Assembly (NCBI RefSeq): GCF_950295315.1 | Contig: NC_080168.1 | Span: 3,367,074 to 3,431,073, forward strand | DNA length: 64,000 nucleotides | From: Erinaceus europaeus | Taxonomy: Eukaryota; Chordata; Mammalia; Eulipotyphla; Erinaceidae | Direction: 5' to 3' | In this document: in pieces, positions 1-11,307 of the stretch | Position numbering within the stretch: the stretch's first letter is position 1 | Layout of the letters: every line of letters begins with the position of its first letter | Made by a program: the position numbers and the translations under genes | The notes under the pieces: model-generated | Databases searched by the model: none | What the model was told of the DNA's origin: nothing | What the model saw: the letters and a program-made list of their open reading frames with translations, nothing else

Positions 1-1050
1 TCAGATGGTAGGTCCATGTCTCATTTTCTGAGAAAAAGAATTTAACCTGAATACTGACTTTAGATTGCCTTCCTAACTTCCTTTCTAGAGTTCACTAATT
101 CTTCATAATAATCCTCATAACATTGGATCCTGAGCTCTCTGGACTGGTTGTTTCATCCTTATTTTTCAAATGCAATTCTCTGCTTTTCTTGGGCTCTGCG
201 CTTAGTTGCAATTAATGTTTCCATTTATTTTCATTCTCCAAACAACGCCCAGATTTGAATCTGTTCATCAAATACATTCATATTTTCTCACTGCACATAT
301 TGTGTGGCCTGTCTGTGTGGGGTTTCTTGCTGACACAGTTGTCTTCAGGACATTCAAGGTATTGTCAAGTAATATAGTCAAGGTTTTGGAAATAGACACT
401 TACTTCCAACCCTTCCCTATCTTCACTCAGTGTCACACTGAGATCACTTCCGCATGGTCTCAACTGACTGGGTACAGGTAAGGAATCATTCGACAAATTC
501 TCTAAGATGTTGTGAATATATGAATATGTAAAATAATCCAAACAACAGAGATAATTTATTAGCACAAAGAAAAAGCAAATATGGTAGTTATTAAAGGAGG
601 AGAATTGATGCTGATTTCTTGTTAGAAAATATTCATATTCTTTCAAGTGCACAACACACCCAAGGTTTTCAATGACCACCATCTCTACCACCATTATCAA
701 AGTGTAACCTTACTTTTGGTGGTGTTTCCTTATTTTTCAAAGTGATCTCACCCATCCTATTCACTTAACCTCAAAACTTGTTATGAGCTTTGGAACTTAC
801 TAGAACACAATCATTCGTGAAATGGGATTAAATCTAAAATCAGCACATCGTGAAAAATTGTGTAGGGTCAAGATTAAACTCCACAGGTCTCTTTCAAATG
901 TCATGAAATGTAACCTGTGTGATTTTTTCTTTAGGTCACATTACTCATAATGCCATTCCAACCTGTTTTTCCCTCTACATTAAAAACCATCACCGTTTCT
1001 TTGGCTGAACACTTATTTGTGCCTTTCTGAATCACCTCCCTGTTCACATC
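1..1050. other. Unassigned AT-rich DNA
   Basis: No gene, RNA or repeat recognised. Open frames here are short, lack domains and overlap on both strands. Confidence 0.5.
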
Positions 1051-1107
1051 CTTCCTTCTTTCCTTCCTTCCTTCCTTCCTTCCTTCCTTCCTTCCTTCCT
1101 TCCTTTC
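1051..1107. repeat. (TTCC)n microsatellite
   Basis: Near-perfect tetranucleotide run of about 14 units, read directly. Confidence 0.95.
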
Positions 1108-1181
1108 CTTGTTTCTGTCATCATTTTCCATCGGACTTTACAACTCCAGATTATTTTTTCCAAAAGAAAATAAAAATTATT

Positions 1182-1466
1182 GGAAGTCGGGCGGTAGCAC
1201 AGCGGGTTGAACGCACATGTCGCAAAGCGCCAGGACCGGCATAAGGATCCTGGTTCGAACCCCTGGCTCCCCACCTGCAGGGGAGTCACTTCACAAGTGG
1301 TGAGGCAGGTCTGCAGGTGTCTGTCTTTCTCTTCCCCTGTCTTTCTCCCCCTCCTCTCTCCATTTCTCTCTGTCCTATACAACAAAGATGACATCAATAA
1401 TAACAACAATAAAAAGGTCAACAAAAGGGAAAATAAATACACATTAACAATTAAGAAAAAGAAATA
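1182..1466 (+). mobile_element. SINE-A
   Basis: Starts gtcgggcggtagcacagcgg and has the B-box-like ggttcgaacc, the cacctgcaggggagtc core, the CT-rich body and the aacaacaataaaaaggtcaa tail. A tRNA-derived, L1-dependent retroposon in the style of hedgehog SINEs. No clear target-site duplication. Confidence 0.93.
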
Positions 1467-1470
1467 TTAG

Positions 1471-2668
1471 TGTTTTTATATTTGCTGATCATATGCAGCC
1501 AAATTTACATAAACTACATAGTGAAAGAACAAGGTGAGTTCTTATGATATAATGTCAGTAAGCCTTTTCCATTTACAAATTAGGAATAATTAAATCACAT
1601 AAGGTTAAGTAATATGTCTTCAATCACAGATAGAAACTGAAGGGAAGGAGTGGGTAGGTGAGGTTTCCCTATCCTGAATCAGGTTCTTTGACAGTAGATT
1701 ACAGTTGGTTAATTACTTCCACCTCTGAAAACTTGTGGTAAATACCATCTGCCTGATTTTCTGTGTCAGGTAGGATTCTGAAACTGAATTCAGGCTTTAC
1801 ACAAAAGAGCACATTAACTTAGTTCAGGCATGGTGGGCAGAAGGGGCATGATCACTTCCAATTAAGAGTCAGGAATCGCTCTTTCCTTCCTTGACTTTTC
1901 TATACAATTTCATGAAAGTTATAGATCTAAGCATTAATCATCTCTCTCCCATGAGGTGTCTTTTAAAGAAAAAGACTTCCAAAGAAAAACAAAAAAGGAA
2001 GAAAATGTTATGAGAAGAGATAATTGACTGACTAATTTTCAAGTGGATTTTTATGGTGTTCAAATTCTTAAAGTATTCATTAACTAATGGAATCACGGCA
2101 GTGTGTGAATGCTTTCTGCAGAACAGGTTAGGAAGTGCATGATCGTAATAGGCCCCTGTCTGTCAAAGTGCTGGGAAACAGCCTCAGCACATTCTTCTTG
2201 AGTGAGAAAGATCAAGGGTCTTACTGAGATTCATGATGGTTCTGTTCTTCTAAGCCTTCATAAACTGCTCCGTTTGTGGGGGACTGTCCTAGAGGATGAG
2301 GAGAAAAGCAGGAAGAAAAGGCTGAGGCTGTAAGCTGCTGGTTAGACAGTCGGGACTTAGGTTTGTGAGTCATGAGGGATGTATGTTGACAGTCTTTCAC
2401 CCAACTTCTGACAAGACTACAAAGACCAAGACCTAGAGGTTTTCTGAGTATTTACGATATGTCCTCTCTGTGATGCCCCCTCAGTAGACAGTCCCAGAGA
2501 ACAGCATGAGGTAACATACAGTAACGTTTGTTACCTGCTAGGAGTCTCCTTTCAGAGAATGAGTAGAAAGTTTCACTCAAACACAGTAGGTCACCTTCCT
2601 CTGGTGTGATGGAAAATTAAAGCATCTATTTTGGATCAGCCCCACAGAGGTGACTTATTTCTTTCTGC
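1471..2668. other. Unassigned DNA
   Basis: About 1.2 kb with no recognisable coding, RNA or repeat signal. Confidence 0.5.
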
Positions 2669-2683
2669 CATCCTCAGATTCTT

Positions 2684-2938
2684 TATATATATATTTATTC
2701 ATTTACCCTTTTTGTTGCCCTTGTTGTTTTATTGTTATAGTTATTATTGTTGCTGTTATTGCTGCCATCGTTGTTGGATAGGACAGAGAGAAATGGAGAG
2801 AGGAGGGGAAGACAGAGAGGGGGAGAGAAAGATAGACACCTGCAGACCTGCTTTGCCACCTGTGAAGCGACTCCCCTGTAGGTGGGGAGCTGGGGGCTTG
2901 AACTGAGATCCTTATGCAGGTCCTTGTGCTTTGCGCCA
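2684..2938 (-). mobile_element. SINE-A, 5'-truncated, with TSD
   Basis: Reverse-oriented SINE-A that lacks the outermost part of the tRNA-like head. Perfect 15-bp duplications catcctcagattctt flank it at 2669-2683 and 2939-2953, so both ends are original and the truncation happened at insertion. Confidence 0.95.
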
Positions 2939-3035
2939 CATCCTCAGATTCTTAATGTTTACTCTGGGACATTTTTTTCTCCTTCATACCTTTCATATTC
3001 AACAAATGTGGTACCCAATCTTCTTCATGTTTGGG

Positions 3036-3059
3036 GTGTGTGTGTGTGTGTGTGTGTGT
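3036..3059. repeat. (GT)n microsatellite
   Basis: About 12 dinucleotide units, followed by a poly-T run at 3069-3084. Confidence 0.95.
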
Positions 3060-3084
3060 ACTCTTAAGTTTTTTTTTTTTTTTT

Positions 3085-3599
3085 GCAAATGATTCATTTT
3101 ACTAATAATTTGAGCTTACTTATCCCATCTGGTGGCAGGGTGGAACAACAAAGGAGCTCTCAGAAACTGTGGGATTGTAGACAACTTAGTCTTGAGAGAT
3201 ATACCAACTCTTCTAAATGCTCCTTGTTGATTCTAGTCTCCTGCTGTTTCTCGAAGCCCACTTCCCCTAAGCCCCATAGTAGCCATTGCTTCTTCCACGT
3301 CCCTTTTGCTTTGTCTCTGATTTCCCTCTATTAGTTCTTTTCTTGTAACACAGTTTGGTTGTTTCCCATGAAGCTTCCTCGTGGCTGTTTACAGCACCTA
3401 CATTCCAAAAGTCCTGTATTTGACTACACAGGCAAATTTAACTCTTTATTTTTATCTACTTATCACCAAGGATTCATCATGCCAGATTCATATTTTCATA
3501 TTGAAACAGAGGAATGCAGACAGGGCTACAGAGAGAGAGAGAGAGAAGGGAAACATACCACACCACTGGAGGTTCTCTTTAGGTCCTGATGGGGTTGAG
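3085..3599. other. Unassigned DNA
   Basis: No gene recognised. Contains a short GA run near 3533-3546. Confidence 0.45.
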
Positions 3600-3775
3600 A
3601 ATCCTCTAGCCATCTTTCCTTAAAATTTCCCCCTCTGGGAGTATAGGCCAAATTCTTTTTGGAGCGCAGAAGATGGGAATTCTGGATTCTGTAATTGCTT
3701 CTCCACTGGACATGGACACTGGCAGGTGGATCCATACCAGCAGCCTTTTTCTGCTTTCCCTAGTGGGGTAGAGCT
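3600..3775 (-). mobile_element. R-type L1 3' end fragment, old
   Basis: The reverse complement matches the R-type block ccctactaggg...gaagcaattacagaagccag...ccagaggga seen at 10.6, 21.9, 35.4 and 59.7 kb, with many substitutions. An older copy without clean ends. Confidence 0.7.
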
Positions 3776-4397
3776 CTACAATAGTGAGATTCTAATTATT
3801 ATTATTTAATCTTTTAAAATCTCTCTCCATACGCAATAATGACTTAGAATGTAGTCATTGTTACATATGCACATTTTTTATTCCTCCATGATAGGCATTT
3901 GCACACCACACCCAACTCCGTCTGGCATCTCCCTGCACCGCAGTGCATTGGGAATCTCAGCCTCTATTCACTTCCCTTGTTGGAGTCCTTGGGTTGTTAC
4001 AGTGGACCACAACTGGTCTGTTTTACTGTATTTTCCCAATCTTAGTTTCCTCAGTCCTACCTGTGAGTGAAGTGATCTGAAAACACATGAGAAACAGAAG
4101 GTGGTGATCTTGACAGATGGTATAACAGACCATTAAGAACATATTGAAAACTGAAGCCTACAGTGTTTTGCAATTTGATATATTCAAACCTTGAACAACA
4201 TAAGGCAAGGGAGTAACAACTCACGCAACTGAAAATGTGAGTGCTATTTTTGGCTCCCAGAAATCTTTAACTACTAATAGATTGCTACAGACTGGAAAAC
4301 GTCCTAAAAATATAGCCAATTAATAAGTATCTGATATGTTATATGTGTTAAATAGAATTATTACAATAAAGCAAACTAAAAAATAAAAACAAAAAAG
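3776..4397. other. Unassigned DNA
   Basis: No feature recognised. Confidence 0.45.
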
Positions 4398-4526
4398 TGT
4401 GGGGTCTGATGGTGGCAAACATGGTTGAATACACAGGATACAATGCCCAAGGAACTGGGTTCAAGCCCCTGGTCCCCACCTGCAGTGGGGAAGCTTTACA
4501 AGTGGTGAAGCAGTGCTACAAGTGTC

Positions 4527-4576
<50 letters not shown>

Positions 4577-4645
4577 ATTCTACCTCTTTTTCCCTAGTTC
4601 TCTTTTTCTGTCTTTCTCTATCCAATAAATAAAGGTAATTAAAAA
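4398..4645 (+). mobile_element. SINE-B with expanded (CT)n
   Basis: Has the gggttcaagcccctggtccc B-box and core region, then gaagctttacaagtggtgaagc, a (CT)n run at about 4528-4574, and ends tatccaataaataaagg. Confidence 0.9.
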
Positions 4646-4649
4646 AATG

Positions 4650-5316
4650 AAAATCTTAAGAAAAGAAAAAATGTTACTCCGCACACTGAAAGGAAGAGAA
4701 GATAGATTTACAGCATTGGGATATATTTACTTGTAATAATGTATAAGCATTTGTGATCAATCAAATGTAACATATTTACATTGTAGCTCAAACCTATGTC
4801 GTTCAAGGGTCAAATGCATTTTTATTTATAGCTTCTAAGTTCTAGGGGGAGATTCATGGCGGGTCTCTGGTTTTCATCTTCTTTATCTTTTACAGAATCG
4901 GCATAAAATAGACAGTTGATACATGTTGCATGAGCCAACAAATAGGAAACAGATGAGAGGAAGGCCAGGTAGGTCTAGCAGAGATGTCAGGCTCCCCTTG
5001 ACTGCCATTGTCCAGGCAGACAAAACTTAGCCAACGTGCTCAGAACAGGAGCAGGAGCGTTCATCTGGAAACTACTACTGGAACTGCAAAAACAAAATCA
5101 CCCACCTTTGGAATTAGCTTTCTCCTTAATGAGTTTCATATGTGTCATCCCCAAGCTCTGTGTATTTGGGGTGGGGGTGGGGGAGGCTGCTGGGTCCTTG
5201 ACATAGGATATGCTGACACCTGCTTCTGTCCTAAGGGAGTAACCGATCTTTAGAGAAAATAAAATGCATCCTTTTTGGAAACAAAATTTCTGAATCTTGT
5301 TTAAATGTCACAGTTT
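4650..5316. other. Unassigned DNA
   Basis: No gene or repeat recognised. A G-rich patch lies at 5168-5186. Confidence 0.45.
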
Positions 5317-5550
5317 AGGAGCTAAGAGGTGGTGTAGCTGGTTGAGTGCATATCATACAATGTTCAAGGACCTGGGTTCAAGTGCCCAGTTGTCCATAAA
5401 GGGGGAAAATCTTAGTGATTGGTGAAGCAGTCTTACATGTATCTCTGTCACTCTCCTCCATGTCCTGTCCTCCTTCAGTCTCGCTATGTCTCGAGACATA
5501 AATGAATGAAAGAGTGAATGAAAGAATGAATAAACAAATAAATATTTTAA
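5317..5550 (+). mobile_element. SINE-B, divergent
   Basis: Recognisable head (tggttgagtgcatatcatac), B-box-like gggttcaagtgcc and ggtgaagcagtctta, all with substitutions. The tail has decayed into gaatgaa repeats. Confidence 0.75.
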
Positions 5551-5711
5551 AAGACTTATTTAAATATCAAAGTTTTGTTTTGAGCCTATTGTGTGCTAGT
5601 TTTGTATGTTTGGTGATTACGTTTAATGAAAAAACTAACTAAATCTGAAAAACTAAGTCATTCCCTTCACTAAAAAGGAATTCACAATATATTTCAGTAC
5701 CTATAAAAATG

Positions 5712-5990
5712 AGCGCAAACGCACCTGGTTAAGCGCACGTGGCTCTAAGCGCAAGGACTGGCCTAAGGATCCCGGTTCGAGCCCCTGGTTCCCCACCTGC
5801 AGGGGAGTCACTTCACAGGCAGTGAAGCAGGTCTGCAGGTGTCTATCTTTTCTCCCCCTCTCTTTCTTCCCCTTCTCTCTCCATTTCTCTCTGTCCTATC
5901 TAACAAAGATTACATCAATAACAACAACAATAACTATAACAACAATGAAAAAAACAAGGCCAACAAAAGGGAAAATAAATACATATAAAA
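5712..5990 (+). mobile_element. SINE-A
   Basis: Head starts within the tRNA-like part (cacctggttaagcgcacgtg), with ggttcgagcccc, the standard core and CT body, and a tail ending aaaagggaaaataaatac. Confidence 0.92.
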
Positions 5991-5994
5991 ATTA

Positions 5995-6735
5995 ATTTAA
6001 AAAATGAGAGTGAAGCAGAATCTATAGAGTTAAATCATAGAAGACAGGCAGTCAAGTTTATATCATATTCAATTATCCAGAAAAGCAAATCCATTTTGCT
6101 TTGGCTAATAGTGTTGAAATTTGCATGCTACTCTTTTAATTAAGGCAGTTGAGAACACATGTTGTTTGCTTCCTATCTACATATTTCCTCTGGGAACAAG
6201 TCAAGCTTTATGATAAAGCATAATGAAAATAATTTATATGTAAAACAATAAACTCAATTCTCTAACCTGGAATGTTCCAGATGAGCTCTTAGCAGACCTT
6301 CTAGCTCTGAGTTTCCCTTGGGAAGCAGGTGGCACTGGTTCAGTTACTGATTGGAGGGCTTACCTCCCACCTACATAGGGTATCCTTCCAGGGCAAGGGC
6401 AGAGATATTTCAGAAATGGCTCTGGTGTCATTTTTACACAGTGGTTGGAGCATTTCTGAGTTGTCTGTGGCAAGAGAAAAGGTAAGGACAAGTCATGTGG
6501 TAGACGATCAAGTAGAGTGCACAGCTTACTATGTGCAAGAATCTGGGCTCAGGTTTATGGCCTCCGGCTCCAAAGGGAGCTATTCACTCTGTGATGGAAC
6601 AGGATGGCAGGTGTCCTTCCTCTCAGCCTCTCTTTGCTTCTTCTTTATTTTTCTGTTTCCATCTTGTTTTGGAAAAAAAAAAAAGAAAAAAAAAGTGGTT
6701 GCCAAAAAAGGTGGGTTTATGCTGGCATGTAGTAA
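5995..6735. other. Unassigned DNA
   Basis: No exon or repeat recognised. A 208-codon open frame here runs into the GA-rich array downstream and shows no domain. Confidence 0.5.
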
Positions 6736-6739
6736 ACAT

Positions 6740-6893
6740 GTTGGCAATGAGAGAGGGGGGGGAGAGGGAGAGGGAGAGGGAGAGGGAGAAAAATGGAAAG
6801 GAAGGGAAGGAGAAGGGGAAAAGGGAGGGGAAGAAAGGAAAGGGAAGAGAGAGGAGGGGAAGGGAAGGGTAGGAAAGGGAAGGGAAGGGAAAC
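6740..6893. repeat. GGGAGA / GGGAA purine-rich array
   Basis: About 150 bp, nearly pure purine on the plus strand, with gggaga hexamers at the left and gggaagggaa units at the right. Confidence 0.9.
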
Positions 6894-7070
6894 AGGAATG
6901 TTGTGGGGTCTTTGGTTTTGCTCTTATTAACTTTTTAAGATTTACTATGACATGAATTTAAGCCTAGATGGTATTCTTTATTGAATAAACTCTACTTCCA
7001 TTTTTTACAGTCTTTAGAAAGCTAGGAGGGAGAGCAGAGAGACAAGATAGAAGATCAGATAAAGAAGGCA

Positions 7071-7195
7071 GAGGATAGATAGCATAATAGTTATGCAAAG
7101 AGACTCTCATGCCTGAGGCTCCAAAGTCCCAGGTTCCATTCCCCTCACCTCGCCACCATGGGTCCGACATAAACAGTGCTCTGGATAAAAAATTA
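7071..7195 (+). mobile_element. SINE-C
   Basis: Shows agcataatagttatgcaaag, then gactctcatgcctgaggctc, cccaggttccattcccc and cagtgctctggat before an A-rich tail. Confidence 0.88.
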
Positions 7196-7452
7196 AAAAA
7201 AAAAAAAATTAGGTAGGAAGAGAGGAGAGGAGAAAAGCAGAAAAAGAGAAACTGTTTCTCCTACACCACTAATACACCCTTCCATTCTTGGAAGTAGCAG
7301 GAGAGACCTGAAGAAAACACCTCCGACAATTCTCTCAGCCCACAGATGCTCCCTGTGAGGAGAGGGACATATGTACATCTGTTGGGGGGATGTGAAAGAC
7401 ACTGCACCTCTGAGTCTTGTAAAACAGCATTTCCTCAAGAAAAGTAAAATAA

Positions 7453-7718
7453 GGGAGTTGGGCGGTAGCATAGCAGGTTAAGCACACGGACCAGCATAAG
7501 GATCCTGGTTCGATCCCACAGCTCCCCACCTGCAGGGGAGTCGCTTCACAGGCGGTGAAGCAGGTCTGCAGGTGTCTGTCTTTCTCTCCCCCTCTCTGTC
7601 TTCCCCTCCTCTCTCCATTTCTCTCTGTCCTATCCAACAACAACAACAACAATAATAAATTACAACAACAGTAAAAACAACAAGGGCAAAAGGGAAAATA
7701 AATAAAATTATAAAAAAA
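7453..7718 (+). mobile_element. SINE-A with TSD
   Basis: SINE-A with a short deletion in the head. Near-identical flanks aagaaaagtaaaataa (7437-7452) and aagaaaagtaaattaa (7719-7734) are its target-site duplication (15 of 16). Confidence 0.92.
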
Positions 7719-7734
7719 AAGAAAAGTAAATTAA

Positions 7735-8020
7735 TAAGAGTTAAGCATATGTGGCGCAAAGTGTAAGGATTGGCATAAGGATCTCGGTTCGAGCCCCGGC
7801 TACCCACTTGCAGGGGAGCCACTTCACAGGTGGTGAAGGTGAAGTAGGTCTGCAGGTGTCTAACTTTCTCTCCCCTCTCTCTGTCTTCCCCTCGTCTCTC
7901 CATGTCTCTCTGTCCTATCCAAAAATGACAACATCAATAACAATAGTAACTACAACAATAAACAACAAGGGCAACAAAAGGGAATAAACAAACAAACAAA
8001 TATTTAAAAAATATAATAAA
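7735..8020 (+). mobile_element. SINE-A, second in tandem
   Basis: Begins inside the head (ttaagcatatgtggcgcaaa) immediately after the right duplication of the previous SINE. Carries a local gtgaag duplication near 7830 (gtgaaggtgaag). Confidence 0.9.
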
Positions 8021-8335
8021 TTAAGAAAAGTCACTTTCAGAAAACAGAAGCAAACATACGTTCATACCTAGAAGGAGTGGGATACTTCTCGTCAAGATAC
8101 CACTTCATTGTCTTTCACTGAGTAATTGATGTGCATGCCAGACATGCTACAAACACACTCAAAGCAAGTCTAGAGGGCAATATGCAGATGCTTTCACTGA
8201 CTGATATTTTTCTTTTCAGACAGAGAGACCAAGAAGGAAATTTACCACAGCACTTTCACTCTTGCTCACCTCTCCTGGGAAATACCACTCCTATGTGGTG
8301 CTGAGCTTGGCACACACCGTCCTATGTGAGTTCTT

Positions 8336-8618
8336 CTTCTTCTTCTTTTTTTTTTTAAATATTCATTTATTCCTTTTTGTTGTCCTTGTTGCTTTATTGT
8401 TGTCCTTGTTACTGGATAGGACAAAGAGAAATGGAGAGAGGAGGGGGAGACAGAGAGGGGGAGAGAAAGACAGACACCTGCAGACCTGCTTCACCGCCTG
8501 TGAAGCGACTCCCCTGCAGGTGGGGAGGTGAGCCTGGGGCTGGAACTGGGATCCTTCTGCTGGTCCTTGTGCTTTGCGCCACGTATGTTTAACCCTCTGT
8601 ACTACTGCCTGACTCCCT
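8336..8618 (-). mobile_element. SINE-A with imperfect TSD
   Basis: Full-length reverse SINE-A. Flanks cctatgtgagttctt (8321-8335) and cctacatgagttctt (8619-8633) match at 13 of 15 positions. Confidence 0.93.
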
Positions 8619-8706
8619 CCTACATGAGTTCTTAAGAGAAGTTTATTGTCCTAGAATCCTTCCTTCCCCTGTTAGTTTCTTTCTTTCTCTCCCTTCTTTG
8701 TCTCTC

Positions 8707-8921
8707 CTTCTTTCTTTTTTATGTATTAATTTATTTTATTTATTAGAGAAATTGAGATGGGGAGGGGGAGTTAGAGAGGGAAAGAAACAGAGAGACACCT
8801 GCAGCCCTGCTTCACCACTTCTGAAGCTTTCCTACTGCAGGTGGGGACTGGGGACTTGAACCCGGGTTCTTGTGCACTGTAATGTGTGAGCATAACCAGG
8901 TGTGCCACCAGTCTGTCCCCC

Positions 8922-8922
<1 letters not shown>
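8707..8922 (-). mobile_element. SINE-B
   Basis: Reverse SINE-B: attgagatggggagg, acacctgcagccctgcttc, gaacccgggttcttgtgc, ending aaccaggtgtgccacc. Confidence 0.9.
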
Positions 8923-8923
<1 letters not shown>

Positions 8924-8967
<44 letters not shown>

Positions 8968-9015
8968 TTCCTTCCTTCCTTCCTTCCTTCCTTCCTTCCT
9001 TCCTTTCTTTCTTTT
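8924..9015. repeat. (TTTC)n/(TTCC)n compound microsatellite
   Basis: TTTC units to about 8964, then TTCC to about 9004, then TTTC. It joins SINE-B on the left to SINE-C on the right. Confidence 0.95.
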
Positions 9016-9017
9016 TT

Positions 9018-9141
9018 GTTTGTTTGTTTTACCAGAGCACTGCTTAGCTCTGATTTATGATGGTGAGAGGGATTGAACCCGGGACCTAGGAGCCTCAGGC
9101 ATTAGAGTCAATTTGCATAACTATCATGCTACCTTCCCCCA
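9018..9141 (-). mobile_element. SINE-C
   Basis: Reverse SINE-C: accagagcactgcttagctc, gggattgaacccgggacc, gcctcaggcattagagtc, gcataactatcatgctacc. Confidence 0.88.
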
Positions 9142-9342
9142 CCTCCTCCATTAGTTTCTATTGATTTTTCTCTTGCAAATTTTATGCCTGTGACTTCTGA
9201 AGAGTGCTTGCCTTAGTCATGACTGATGAAGAGGAACCTGCAGAAATAGAATATCCCTCTCCCAAGATCAGCAGTCTAAGAAAGGAAACCTCTGATTCCT
9301 CTCCTCCTAGGATTTTTTTTCCCCCAATACAGAGCCAGACAA

Positions 9343-9425
9343 TTAGAGGTAGAACAATCATTAAAGCAAGAAGACTTTCCTGCCTAAAGTTTCAAGATTT
9401 AAGGTTCCATCCCAATGCACTGTCA
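9343..9425 (+). mobile_element. SINE-C, degenerate
   Basis: Weak match to SINE-C: aatcattaaagcaagaagac, cctgcctaaagtttcaag, aaggttccatccc. Confidence 0.5.
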
Positions 9426-9428
9426 TGG

Positions 9429-9760
9429 GAAGGGTTAGATAGCATAATGGCGACGCTATGTTCCGTCGCTGGGGAGCCAGAGACGACCCGAACTGCCCCT
9501 GCGGCTACAGACAGACTATGACCCACGACTGCCACCTCTCCAGATTCAAAGGAGGTCTCGAAACTTTATATCAGGCTCAACCTGATGCTGTTGACTGGCT
9601 ACGGAAGAAGGGCAAATGCTAGAAGAAGAAGAATGGCTATGCAAAAAGTCTCTCTTGCCTGAGGCTCCAAAGATCCTGACTCAGTCCCCAGCACCACCAT
9701 AAAACCAGAGCTGAGCGGTGCTCTGGTAAAAAGAAATAATGATAAAATGAAAATAGTTAA
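9429..9760 (+). mobile_element. SINE-C split by a Vingi insertion
   Basis: The SINE-C head (ttagatagcataatgg, to 9450) is interrupted and resumes at 9633 with tggctatgcaaaaag, then the normal body cctgaggctccaaag, cagtccccagcaccaccat and ggtgctctggtaaaaag. Removing 9451-9632 restores an uninterrupted SINE. Confidence 0.85.
9451..9632 (+). pseudogene. Vingi non-LTR retrotransposon, short 3' end
   Basis: A 182-bp 3' terminal fragment of the same element as the 44-45 kb copy. Reading 9452-9622 gives an uninterrupted 56-residue frame ending in TAG. It holds the zinc-knuckle start CPCGYRQTMTH and the terminal QAQPDAVDWLRKKGKC. Three residues (IVN) between the H and the last C of the knuckle are missing compared with the 44-kb copy, a 9-bp in-frame deletion. 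The stop is followed at once by a (GAA)n tail (9621-9632), with no 3' UTR. It is inserted in a SINE-C; the duplication is very short (aatgg or less). It has no RT core, so it is a dead, heavily 5'-truncated copy. Assignment to Vingi rests on family knowledge and the host's hedgehog-like SINEs. Confidence 0.8.
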
Positions 9761-9842
9761 ACAAAAAAGCACCTTCAGAAGCCAGAGCTGGCACAAGTGT
9801 TATCTTTGGCATTCAGTCTCTTCCCTAATTTCTCCACTTCTG

Positions 9843-9882
9843 GAAGTCTCTCTCTCTCTCTGTCTCTCTCTTTCTCTCATCT
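9843..9882. repeat. (CT)n low-complexity run
   Basis: Short CT-rich run. The DNA from 9885 to 10124 shows only a vague SINE-like composition that I could not assign. Confidence 0.8.
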
Positions 9883-10137
9883 AGAGTGAAAGAGAGGGAG
9901 TGATCAGAAGAGAGAGAGGCCACAGCACTGGTCTGTTGCTGGTAAAGTTTCCACTCTATTGACAACTCCCATGCGATGGTCTAGACCACACACCCAGGTG
10001 CAGGAGAGAAATAATGTGTGTACTTTACCAGGTGAGCAACCTGCTAGACCTGGAAGGACTTTCAATTTCCCTTTGAATTTTCTTAGATCATGAGTCACTG
10101 ATAGATAGCTACTGAGTTTTATTTAAAACATAGCAAG

Positions 10138-10887
10138 AAAAACAAGATTAGAAAAGAAAACACAAGTCGAACCTGAAATGGAATTGGAGTATTACACCAA
10201 AGTAAAAGACTCTGGGGTGGGTGGGTGGGTGGGGAGAATACAGGTCCATGAAAAATGATGAATGAAATAGTGGGGGTTGTATTGTTAAATGGGAATCTGG
10301 GGAATGTTATGCATGTAAAAAAAAAAAAAAAAGAAGAAGTAGAAACGCAAAGCAGAAATTGACTGAGTTTGGAGTATGGCACCAAAGTAAGAAAGCAGAA
10401 GTACACTCGAGTTTGCAGTGAGAACCTCCCTAATACTTTCTCTCCACTTTTCCAAGCTTTGGGTCCATGATTGCTCAACAATTTGTTTGGCTTCGTATGT
10501 TAACTCTCTTTTCAGTCACCAGGTTCCAGGTGTCATCAGGATGCTGGCCAGACTTCCCTAGATTGAAGACCCCACCAATGTGTCCTGGAGCTCAGCTTCC
10601 CCAGAGACCCACCCTACTAGGGAAAGAGAGAGGCAGACTGGGAGTATGGACCGACCAGTCAACGCCCATGTTCAGCGGAGAAGCAATTACAGAAGCCAGA
10701 CCTTCTACCTTCTGCAACCCACAATGACCCTGGGTCCATGCTCCCAGAGGGCTAGAGAATGGGAAAGCTATCAGGGGAGGGGATGGGATATGGAGATTGG
10801 GTGATGGGAATTGTGTGGAATTGTACCCCTCCTACCCTATGGTTTTGTTAATTAATCCTTTCTTAAATTAAAAAAAAATTAAAAAAA
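10138..10887 (+). mobile_element. Chimeric L1/R-type retroposon with TSD
   Basis: Perfect 13-bp duplications aaaacatagcaag (10125-10137 and 10888-10900) bound the block, so it entered as one unit. Its left third (to about 10318) is the L1 3' UTR seen in the full-length L1 at 14.3 kb, there in reverse. Next come an internal run of about 15 A (10319-10333) and a short second L1 3'-UTR-like piece (agtatggcaccaaagtaa near 10372-10389). From 10390 it is the R-type 3' end with an A-rich tail. No coding capacity. Most likely a product of L1 machinery acting on a fused or read-through transcript. Confidence 0.8.
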
Positions 10888-10902
10888 AAAACATAGCAAG
10901 GA

Positions 10903-11026
10903 GGCCAGGCAGTGGTGCACTAGGTAGAACATACATATTATTATGTGTGAAGACCAGGGTTTAAGCCCTGTCCCCATGCAGGGGAGAAGATTCACCAGCA
11001 GTGAAACAGTGCTGCAGGTCTGTCTG

Positions 11027-11058
<32 letters not shown>

Positions 11059-11095
11059 TCTCAAATTATGTCTCTATCATAAAAAAAAAGGGAGA
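10903..11095 (+). mobile_element. SINE-B
   Basis: ggccaggcagtggtgcac head, agggtttaagccctgtcccc, gtgaaacagtgctgcagg, then a (CT)n body at about 11020-11061. Lies directly after the right TSD of the L1 chimera. Confidence 0.88.
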
Positions 11096-11307
11096 AAGAA
11101 AAAAAAGAAGGAAGAAAAGAAGTAGAAGGGGGAAGTGGCTACTGGAAGTCATGGAGCTGGGTAGGCACTGAATTCCAGGAGTAACCCTGGTGACAAATAA
11201 ACAAAGATAGGCTATTGTTCTTTTCTTGCCTGCTCTACTGTTTTTATGATGACAGTTATTTTATATCACCTATTGCCATTGTGAGGTATTCTTTTATAAA
11301 AAAAAAT

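Noticed and set aside
6329..6955. 208-codon open frame on the plus strand
   Set aside because: Its second half is translated from a purine-rich array and the first half has no recognisable domain.
1051..9015. CRISPR-like regular repeats
   Set aside because: The repeated sequences are dispersed SINEs and microsatellites with no uniform spacer structure, in a vertebrate genome.
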